Shown here one piece after another: positions 1-5,278 of a stretch of DNA of 9,191 bases. Numbering within the stretch: the first letter of the stretch is position 1; every line of letters begins with the position of its first letter. The stretch comes from Bacteroidales bacterium (lineage in GTDB: Bacteria; Bacteroidota; Bacteroidia; Bacteroidales; NBLH01). Under the pieces are notes generated by a model. It did no database searches and was not told where the DNA came from. It saw nothing but the letters and a program-made list of their open reading frames with translations. Position numbers and translations under genes: made by a program. Location: positions 1-9,191 of the forward strand of contig JAKIUH010000160.1 of the NCBI GenBank assembly GCA_021647685.1. The letters are read 5' to 3'.

Positions 1-422
1 AAACCGGTACCCAATGTTATCACGATAAAATCTTTTAAACCTTTTGCAGCTCCGTAAATCATTTCACCCATTGCCGCAGCATTAGCATCATTGGTTAAAA
101 CCACAGGAACATGAAATTGTTTATTTAATAAATCGGCAATAGGCACAATACCTTTCCAATTCAAATTTGGTGCATACTCAATAGTTCCGTTATGATAATT
201 TCCGTTGGGTGCGCCAATACCAATTCCTTTTAAAACATAATTTCCGCCAATTTGGGTCAAACTGCTGTTAATTGCCTTACTGAGTGCTTCGATAAACTCC
301 TCAATGGTTTGATATTTTTTTGTTGGTATCGAATTTTCTGCAATAAAATTGCCACTGATATCCACTACTCCAAAAACGGTATTGGTTCCACCTATGTCAA
401 TCCCGATACAATATTCTTTCAT
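1..422 (-). CDS. ROK-family sugar kinase (glucokinase-like), C-terminus cut off by window edge
   Basis: Cytoplasmic ATP-dependent sugar kinase of the ROK family, expected to phosphorylate glucose or a related hexose (possibly N-acetylglucosamine) at C6. Only the first 140 codons lie in the window; the usual family length is about 300 residues, so slightly less than half is seen. Visible motifs: the ATP phosphate-binding DIGGTN at residues 9-14, the sugar-binding GAPNG stretch at 70-74, NLNW at 86-89, TNDANAAAMGE at 110-120 with the expected catalytic base Asp112, and TLGTG at 137-141. The zinc-binding GHxxxx/CxCGxxGC region would lie outside the window, so the ROK assignment rests on the N-terminal half. 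The ATG sits 11 nt after the stop of the sugar transporter on the same strand, with an A-rich leader and no Shine-Dalgarno, which implies co-transcription. Family is confident; the exact sugar is not. Confidence 0.93.
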   Translation of the reverse strand, partial: MKEYCIGIDIGGTNTVFGVVDISGNFIAENSIPTKKYQTIEEFIEALSKAINSSLTQIGGNYVLKGIGIGAPNGNYHNGTIEYAPNLNWKGIVPIADLLNKQFHVPVVLTNDANAAAMGEMIYGAAKGLKDFIVITLGTG

Positions 423-433
423 AAAAATGTGCT

Positions 434-1813
434 TTAAATTTTATTTTCTATATATTTCTTAAATTTTCTTACTTTAAATCCGCTCCAACCATAATATGCA
501 AGATAGATATAACTAAAAACAGGTACAATAAATGATGCATGAACTCCCCAAATATCGGCAAATTTACCCTGTAAGGGCGGAATAATAGCGCCTCCGAGAA
601 TTGCCATAACCAACATAGAAGAGCCCTGGCTGGTATATTTACCTAAACCGCTAATTGCTAATGTAAAGATGTTTGACCACATAATGGAATTAAACAAACC
701 GATACCAATAACTGTCCACATGGCTACAGTACCGTTAAATCCAAGCGAAATGATCAAAAGCATAATAATAATTAAAGAAAAAACAGTTAAAGTACGCCCT
801 GCCAACGATTTTCCAAAGTGAAAAGCCAACAGGTTAATCATTAGAAAAATACCATAAATTGAAGCGGTTTGCAAATCGCTTAAATAGAAAATTACAAGAA
901 ATGCCAATAAAGGTATTCCTGTCATAATCCAATATTTAAGTGTAGTGTTTTTCATATCGCTCAAGGAAATTGCCCCCAAAAAGCGTCCTATCATTAATCC
1001 TCCCCAATAAAAAGAAAGAAAAGTGCTGGCATCTGCCTCATTTAAACCCGCAATTTCTTTTAAACCCAAAAAGCTAATCAGAATACTGCCAATGCTTACT
1101 TCTGCGCCCACATACATAAAAATGGCAAGGATACCCAATACCAAATTTCTGTAATGCAGTGAACCAAAGCCGGATACCTTTTCATCAGGATTCGTAATTT
1201 TGGGTAATTTTACAACAATTATTAAAAAAGCTAAAAGCAAAAATATGCCCGCATAAACAATATAAGGTATTTTTACGGCTTGAACTCCTGCAAAATAATG
1301 GAAAATCAGGTATCCACCAATGGCAGGACCAATAGTTGTTCCCAATGAGTTAAATGCTTGCACTAAATTAAGCCTGCTCGAAGCAGTTTCCGGTTTCCCC
1401 AAAATTGCCACATAAGGATTTGCTGCAATTTGTAAAAGAGTAAAACCCAAACCAACAATAAACAAAGCCATTAAATAAAACCAATACAGGTGAATATAAG
1501 TTGCCGGATAAAATAAGGCACTTCCAATGGCTGAAAGTGCCAATCCCAATAAAATACCCCCTTTATAGCCAATTTTATTAATCGGGTCGCCAAAGCTTAC
1601 CGAAATAATAAAATAAATGAGTGAACCGATAAAATAAGCTCCAAAAAAAGCAAACTGTACCAGCATTGCTTGAAAATGAGTCAATTCAAATACTGCTTTT
1701 AAATGAGGAATGAGTATATCATTAAGCACTGTAAAAAATCCCCACATAAAAAATAAAGCAGTCAGCACTATAAAAGGTAAAGTGTAATTATCTGATTTTG
1801 AACTACTATTCAT
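434..1813 (-). CDS. Sugar MFS transporter, GluP/FucP family
   Basis: Inner-membrane proton-coupled sugar symporter of the major facilitator superfamily, 459 residues, close to the usual 410-460 of the glucose/galactose (GluP) and fucose (FucP) permeases. The family signature is clear. In TM1 the sequence FMWGFFTVLNDILIPHLK (residues 22-39) carries the Asn31-Asp32 pair; the Asp falls in the motif that holds the proton-linked TM1 Asp of E. coli FucP. The second hallmark block runs from about 120 to 165 (LLQIAANPYVAILG, then SRLNLVQAFNSLGTTIGP). Near the C-terminus GSSMLVMAILGGAIIPPLQG is the conserved FucP/GluP segment. Hydrophobic segments are consistent with 12 helices. It is the first gene of an apparent operon with the ROK kinase, which suggests that the imported sugar is phosphorylated by that enzyme, so glucose or N-acetylglucosamine is likelier than fucose. 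No confident promoter was found upstream. Confidence 0.93.
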   Translation of the reverse strand: MNSSSKSDNYTLPFIVLTALFFMWGFFTVLNDILIPHLKAVFELTHFQAMLVQFAFFGAYFIGSLIYFIISVSFGDPINKIGYKGGILLGLALSAIGSALFYPATYIHLYWFYLMALFIVGLGFTLLQIAANPYVAILGKPETASSRLNLVQAFNSLGTTIGPAIGGYLIFHYFAGVQAVKIPYIVYAGIFLLLAFLIIVVKLPKITNPDEKVSGFGSLHYRNLVLGILAIFMYVGAEVSIGSILISFLGLKEIAGLNEADASTFLSFYWGGLMIGRFLGAISLSDMKNTTLKYWIMTGIPLLAFLVIFYLSDLQTASIYGIFLMINLLAFHFGKSLAGRTLTVFSLIIIMLLIISLGFNGTVAMWTVIGIGLFNSIMWSNIFTLAISGLGKYTSQGSSMLVMAILGGAIIPPLQGKFADIWGVHASFIVPVFSYIYLAYYGWSGFKVRKFKKYIENKI

Positions 1814-1982
1814 AAAAATTGGTTTTATAAATAAGTATGTTTTTAAAAAATTTAAAGAAGTAAAGATAATTAAAATAAAAAATTATAAAAGTTTTTTTTA
1901 TTTTCAATAATGATTTATGCTTCATAAGATTTTAAGAAAGTTAAAACTTTTCCTTTCACAGATGCTGAGTATTGATGTTCCG

Positions 1983-2026
1983 TTGACATTTGAATATTTG
2001 ACAATGAGCTAATTTCAGAGCTAATT
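1983..2026. repeat. Two pairs of short direct repeats, possible operator
   Basis: TTGACA occurs at 1983-1988 and again at 1998-2003 (15-nt period). GAGCTAATT occurs at 2006-2014 and 2018-2026 (12-nt period). They lie back to back in a patch that is less AT-rich than the rest of the intergenic region. Short period-spaced repeats in a divergent promoter region are what a regulator binding site could look like, but the repeats are short and chance cannot be excluded. TTGACA should not be read as a -35 box here, because the Bacteroidota primary sigma factor uses a different consensus. Confidence 0.3.
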
Positions 2027-2293
2027 CATTATTGCAACATTTACGATTAAAGCATTTACTGATGAATAGATTTTAAGTATTCAAAAATCAATTTAGATTT
2101 ATTTTAAATAAGTACCTAAAAAACGGAACAAAATTAGCAATAATTAATTAAGTCGTGAAATCAAATCAAAAGACTAATAATCAATACATTAATATATAAA
2201 ATTATCTATAAATTAATACATATGTTTATATCTATACAAATAAAAAAGAATATTCTGTATGATAAAATTCATTTTCCCATATTCAAATAATTA

Positions 2294-2301
2294 TAATTTC
2301 G
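2294..2301 (+). promoter_or_regulatory. Weak candidate -7 element for the TonB receptor gene
   Basis: TAATTTCG differs from the Bacteroidota -7 consensus TAnnTTTG at one position. It lies 32 nt before the ATG at 2334, which leaves a plausible short leader. No TTG is present at the expected -33 distance; the region there reads ATTTTCCC. It is listed as the best candidate near the gene, not as an established promoter. Confidence 0.25.
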
Positions 2302-2333
2302 CCGGGTAATTATTCACTAAAAATTTTAAAAAA

Positions 2334-4376
2334 ATGAACAAAAAAAAGGAACAAAAAACAAAAGGTATTTTTTATTTTAAACAATGGAGCAGAAAACAGT
2401 ATTCCATTATGCACAGTTTGAAAAATGTAGTCAAAATTTCAGTTTTATCCGTAGGATATTTACTACATTCTTTTACAGGTAGTGCTCAAACCGATACTTT
2501 AAAGCTCGAAGAAATACAAGTAAAAGCTGCACGAAACGAACTAAAATATTCAGATGCGGTACGAATGCTTACGCTCATTGATAAAGAGGAAATAAGCTCA
2601 ATGCCGGCGAGTGATATTAGCACGGTTTTATCTTCGGCAATGAGTATTGATGTACGCGAACGCGGAGCAGGAGGCGTACAAGCCGATTTTAATATGCGTG
2701 GCGGCTCATTTGAACAGGCGCTGGTTTTAATTAACGGAATGCGGATTAACGACCCGCAAACGGGGCATTTTAGCCTTAATCTCCCAATCGATGCAAATGA
2801 TATTAGCAGAATAGAAATATTAAGTGGTCCTGCTGCACGAATATACGGAAATAATGCTTTTAGCGGTGCCATAAATATTATTACCGGAAAAAGTGATAGA
2901 AATTTTATTAAATTTTCAGGTATTGGGGGTAGCTACGGATATTACGATGCTAAAATAGCAAGCAATTATAAAATTAAGAATTTCACCAACTATCTGTCGG
3001 TTTCCAAAACGGCATCACAAGGATACAAAGAAAACACAGACTTTAATATTGACAACATCTACTACTCAGCCAATCAATATTTTGACAATTCAACATTGAA
3101 CGTACAAGCAGGATATACAGCCAAAGCTTTTGGTGCCAATAGTTTTTATACACCCGTTTTTCCAAATCAATACGAAGAAAATAAAACCGCCTTCGCAAAC
3201 ATTCGGTATCGGAGCGATAAAAAAATAAAAATGACTTATGCCGGCTACTGGCGATTTAATTACGACAAATTTGAACTGTTTAGAAATAATCCGCCCAGTT
3301 GGTATCAAGGAGCTAACTATCATAAAAACAACACTTACGGTGTTTCTGTTAATTCAAGTTTTAATGCACTGGGAGGAACTTCAAGTCTGGGGGCAGAATG
3401 GAACAAGGAGCAAATTATCAGTAATAAATTAGGCGACAGTTTAAAAACTCCAAAACTTATTAAAGAAACATCTAATCGTTACTATACCAAGGGCAATGAA
3501 CGCCAAAATTTCAGCTTATTTGCAGAACAACAATATTCTGTTCGCCGATTTAACATAATAGCCGGTTTAATGAGTAATTACAATACGGTTTTTGCATGGA
3601 ATTTCTATCCCGGAATAGATTTGGGATATGCTGTTAATAGAAATTTTAAACTATCGGCATCGGCAAATTTTGCAGGGCGCATACCAAGTTTTACAGAACT
3701 TTATTACGTAGGACCCACCAATACCGGAAATTCAGAATTAAAAGTAGAAAAATCTTTTACTTACGAAACAGGAATAAAGTATTTTAACAAATTTGCCATT
3801 ATTCAAGCTGCAATATTCAGGCGTTTGGGAAGCAATATAATTGATTGGGTTAAACAAAATCCTGACGATTTATGGAAACCGGAGAATATTACCCATGTAA
3901 ATGCTACGGGAATAGAGCTTTCGGCAAATTTCAAATTAAAAAAACTTAATTTTGCTAATTTTCCGGTAAACTATGTGCGAATAAACTATGCCTACACACA
4001 ATTAGATAAAAACAGCGGTAATTATATTTCAAAATATGCTTTAGACTATTTGGTGCATAACTTTAATATATCTTTGGGGCATAATATTTATAAAAATATA
4101 AAAGCATCATGGGTATTCCAATACAGAAAAAGAAACGGCACATTTATTCCTTATGATAGTGAACAGGGTATATGGTTAAATGCGGAAAATTATAAGGCAA
4201 TCTATCTATTAAACTTCAAACTTCATTACAGTGCGAAACATCTTAAAGTATTTACCGAAGCAAATAATTTATTCAATATTAAATATCAAGATATTGAAAA
4301 TGTAGCATTGCCGGGAATATGGATTAAAGCAGGTGTTTCGTATAAATTAAATTTATTTTCTAAAAATAAGGATTAG
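2334..4376 (+). CDS. TonB-dependent outer-membrane receptor, BtuB-like
   Basis: Outer-membrane beta-barrel that imports a scarce ligand using TonB energy; 680 residues, typical of compact siderophore/cobalamin-type receptors and shorter than SusC proteins. There is no N-terminal carboxypeptidase-like domain. A signal peptide spans about residues 27-51 (hydrophobic core followed by TGSAQ). The plug begins at LEEIQVKAARN (58-68) and has the conserved blocks ADFNMRGGSFEQALVLINGMRIND, IDANDISRIEILSGPAARIYG and AFSGAINIITG. The barrel ends with AEANNLF-type and SYKLNLF C-terminal strands (here TEANNLFNIKYQ). The first ATG gives a lysine-rich 25-residue extension before Met26 (codon at 2409), which is itself followed by a normal signal peptide; either could be the true start. 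The 2334 start has the usual A-rich leader. Substrate is unknown: B12, siderophore and metal chelates are all possible. Confidence 0.93.
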   Translation: MNKKKEQKTKGIFYFKQWSRKQYSIMHSLKNVVKISVLSVGYLLHSFTGSAQTDTLKLEEIQVKAARNELKYSDAVRMLTLIDKEEISSMPASDISTVLSSAMSIDVRERGAGGVQADFNMRGGSFEQALVLINGMRINDPQTGHFSLNLPIDANDISRIEILSGPAARIYGNNAFSGAINIITGKSDRNFIKFSGIGGSYGYYDAKIASNYKIKNFTNYLSVSKTASQGYKENTDFNIDNIYYSANQYFDNSTLNVQAGYTAKAFGANSFYTPVFPNQYEENKTAFANIRYRSDKKIKMTYAGYWRFNYDKFELFRNNPPSWYQGANYHKNNTYGVSVNSSFNALGGTSSLGAEWNKEQIISNKLGDSLKTPKLIKETSNRYYTKGNERQNFSLFAEQQYSVRRFNIIAGLMSNYNTVFAWNFYPGIDLGYAVNRNFKLSASANFAGRIPSFTELYYVGPTNTGNSELKVEKSFTYETGIKYFNKFAIIQAAIFRRLGSNIIDWVKQNPDDLWKPENITHVNATGIELSANFKLKKLNFANFPVNYVRINYAYTQLDKNSGNYISKYALDYLVHNFNISLGHNIYKNIKASWVFQYRKRNGTFIPYDSEQGIWLNAENYKAIYLLNFKLHYSAKHLKVFTEANNLFNIKYQDIENVALPGIWIKAGVSYKLNLFSKNKD

Positions 4377-4416
4377 GACAAAAAGATATTAAAATGAAAA
4401 TGACGAAAAATACATG

Positions 4417-4456
4417 AAATTTGTTTTTTTTGTTAAAAATTTGCTTTTTTTTGCTA
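4417..4456. repeat. Imperfect tandem repeat with phased T-tracts (20-nt period)
   Basis: Two copies of an AAATTTG(T/C)-T-tract-G(T/C)TA unit start at 4417 and 4437. The two copies differ mainly by T/C changes flanking the T-run (TGTTTTTTTTGTTA versus TGCTTTTTTTTGCTA). The 20-nt period is about two helical turns, so the T-tracts lie on the same face of the helix and should bend the DNA. The repeat lies just upstream of the promoter of the lipoprotein operon. It may act as an upstream activating or UP-like element, or may simply be AT-rich spacer. No GC-rich hairpin precedes the T-runs, so they do not look like a terminator for the receptor gene. Confidence 0.5.
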
Positions 4457-4474
4457 TTTTTTAATAAAAATTTT

Positions 4475-4492
4475 CATTTTTTTAAAAAAATG
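4475..4492. promoter_or_regulatory. Perfect 18-bp palindrome CA-T7-A7-TG in promoter spacer
   Basis: The sequence CATTTTTTTAAAAAAATG is an exact palindrome. It ends 1 nt before the -7 element TACTTTTG, so it occupies the space between the -33 and -7 regions. A dyad in that position could be a repressor site that blocks RNA polymerase. As its core is only T7A7, a structural role (rigid A-tract junction) or chance is also possible. The symmetric CA...TG ends make it slightly more than a homopolymer junction. Confidence 0.45.
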
Positions 4493-4493
4493 C

Positions 4494-4501
4494 TACTTTT
4501 G
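4494..4501 (+). promoter_or_regulatory. Bacteroidota-type -7 promoter element of the lipoprotein operon
   Basis: TACTTTTG is an exact match to the TAnnTTTG consensus of the Bacteroidota primary sigma factor. It lies 32 nt before the ATG at 4534, so transcription would start near 4508 and give a leader of about 25 nt. The -33 region is T-rich (TTTTC) and lacks a clear TTG. It is the clearest promoter element in the window. Confidence 0.65.
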
Positions 4502-4533
4502 TTTCTTCTTATTAACCAAAAATTAGTTTTATT

Positions 4534-4782
4534 ATGAAAAGATTTAAATTATTATTAGTTGCATTAGCAACAATTAGTTTCACAGCATTCTATGCTTGTG
4601 GCGGAGAACAAAAAACAGACGAAGGAAATACTGAAACTGAACAAGTTCAAGAAGCTCCTGAGACTCCTGAAACTCCACAAGTTGAAGAACAAACAGAAGA
4701 AGTTAAAGACTCAACTGCTGTTGAAAACAACGAAGAAAATGCAGAAACACCTGCTGAAGAAAAAACAGAAGGAGGAGAATAA
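4534..4782 (+). CDS. Small acidic low-complexity lipoprotein
   Basis: An 82-residue predicted lipoprotein of unknown function. The N-terminus is a type II signal peptide: basic MKRFK, a hydrophobic core, and the lipobox FYAC with the lipidated Cys at residue 22, followed by GG. The mature 61 residues are almost entirely Glu, Thr, Pro, Gln, Lys and Asn (repeated TPE/ETPE/EEQTEE patterns) with no hydrophobic core, so it is likely a disordered, strongly acidic chain tethered to the membrane. Acidic residues soon after the Cys are compatible with surface export, but no clear lipoprotein export signal is seen. It is followed after only 3 nt by the heavy-metal-domain lipoprotein, and the two share a promoter and a terminator, so a joint envelope role such as metal buffering or binding is plausible but inferred. 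The start is supported by the lipobox distance and the promoter 32 nt upstream. Confidence 0.85.
   Translation: MKRFKLLLVALATISFTAFYACGGEQKTDEGNTETEQVQEAPETPETPQVEEQTEEVKDSTAVENNEENAETPAEEKTEGGE
4771..4777 (+). promoter_or_regulatory. Strong Shine-Dalgarno GGAGGAG inside the upstream gene
   Basis: GGAGGAG lies about 10 nt before the GTG at 4786 and is read at the same time as the Gly-Gly-Glu codons at the end of the preceding lipoprotein gene. It supports the GTG start and suggests translational coupling. Such a sequence is uncommon in Bacteroidota, where most genes lack a Shine-Dalgarno. Confidence 0.55.
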
Positions 4783-4785
4783 AAA

Positions 4786-5094
4786 GTGAAGAAGATTGGA
4801 TTAATTACTGCCGGATTATTTTTGTTAATTACAACAGCTTGTAATTCCGGAAATACAAACAACGCAAACAATCAGGACAAAGATTCTGTAAATACGCCTG
4901 TTGAAAACACCGTGAATGAAACATTACCGGACTCAACAGAAGTAAAAGCTGATGAAAATGCTCCGTTGGACGAAGAATATACAGCAAAGTATATTTGTCC
5001 GAATCATGACAAAGGAAGTGGCTCTGATGAGCCCGGAGATTGTCCTGTATGTGGTATGGAGTTAATAGAAAATCCGAATTACCAAGGAAAATAA
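4786..5094 (+). CDS. Lipoprotein with heavy-metal-binding domain (HMBD, CPxH...CPxCGM)
   Basis: A 102-residue envelope lipoprotein that probably binds a soft or transition metal such as copper, zinc or another divalent ion. It starts with GTG; the N-terminus MKKIGLITAGLFLLITTAC is a lipoprotein signal with the lipidated Cys at residue 19. An Asn/Asp/Glu-rich linker (20-65) leads to a C-terminal heavy-metal-binding domain at about 69-98: YICPNHD with Cys71 and His74, then DCPVCGMEL with Cys86, Cys89 and Met91. This domain (PF19335-like) is known from the N-termini of CusB/CzcB efflux adaptors, from P-type ATPases and from stand-alone Bacteroidota lipoproteins. The usual Met in CPMH is Asn here. 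No efflux pump genes accompany it in the window. It is the second gene of a two-gene operon, with a Shine-Dalgarno upstream and a terminator 26 nt after the stop. The family is confident; the metal is unknown. Confidence 0.9.
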   Translation: MKKIGLITAGLFLLITTACNSGNTNNANNQDKDSVNTPVENTVNETLPDSTEVKADENAPLDEEYTAKYICPNHDKGSGSDEPGDCPVCGMELIENPNYQGK

Positions 5095-5120
5095 TCAAAG
5101 CAGTAATTATGAGCGAATAT

Positions 5121-5150
5121 AAGAGCTTACCAATGGTAAGCTCTTTTTTT
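5121..5150 (+). terminator. Rho-independent terminator of the lipoprotein operon
   Basis: AAGAGCTTACC (5121-5131) is the exact reverse complement of GGTAAGCTCTT (5135-5145), with a 3-nt AAT loop, and the T-run continues to 5150. A perfect 11-bp stem followed directly by T's is a strong intrinsic terminator for plus-strand transcription. The 5' side lacks a matching A-run, so it is unlikely to work efficiently in reverse. It isolates the lipoprotein unit from the downstream kinase genes. Confidence 0.93.
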
Positions 5151-5235
5151 ATGCTGTTCTATGATTTAAAGATTTGAAAAAGCAGAATTAACTAGCCAGC
5201 AAAGAATATGTTTTTAAACAAAAAATATTATCATA

Positions 5236-5251
5236 AAATTTTGTAACTTAG
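5236..5251 (+). promoter_or_regulatory. Weak candidate promoter for the kinase genes
   Basis: Two overlapping near-matches to the Bacteroidota -7 consensus TAnnTTTG occur: AAATTTTG (5236-5243) and TAACTTAG (5244-5251), each with one mismatch. They lie 28-35 nt before the GTG start at 5279 and after the strong terminator, where a new promoter is needed. No clear -33 TTG was found. Confidence 0.3.
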
Positions 5252-5278
5252 CAAGGTGTTTTAACTCAATGCCTTGTT

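Larger units (their letters stand above)
1814..2333. other. Divergent intergenic region, 520 bp, no gene seen
   Basis: This stretch separates the divergent transporter (minus) and TonB receptor (plus) genes. It is very AT-rich with frequent stops on both strands, and I see no credible coding sequence, RNA gene or GC-rich terminator. It should hold both promoters. Weak candidates only: TAATTTTG on the minus strand (2136-2129), which matches the Bacteroidota -7 consensus but has no well-spaced -33 TTG and lies over 300 nt from the transporter start; and TAATTTCG on the plus strand (2294-2301), one mismatch from consensus and 32 nt before the receptor ATG. Around 1983-2026 there are short direct repeats. 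At 2188-2217 an A/T-only inverted repeat (11-nt arms, one mismatch, 8-nt loop) occurs, which could be chance at this base composition. Confidence 0.6.

Noticed and set aside
1983..2003. TTGACA as a sigma70-type -35 box
   Set aside because: The surrounding genes indicate Bacteroidota, whose primary sigma factor uses TTG/TAnnTTTG, and no suitable -10/-7 partner follows at the right distance.
2486..2872. 128-codon open frame on the minus strand inside the TonB receptor gene
   Set aside because: It is antisense to the highly conserved plug domain, has no recognisable domain or start signal, and has Ser/Ile/Pro-rich composition typical of a complementary-strand shadow.
4421..4465. T-runs after the TonB receptor gene as an intrinsic terminator
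   Set aside because: No GC-containing hairpin precedes the T-runs; they are better explained as A/T-tract DNA upstream of the next promoter.
4592..4871. Overlapping frames (Lys-rich on plus, Ser/Val-rich on minus) across the acidic lipoprotein gene
   Set aside because: Both follow from the repetitive GAA/ACA codons of the real gene. The lipobox, promoter spacing and operon arrangement support the 4534 frame only.
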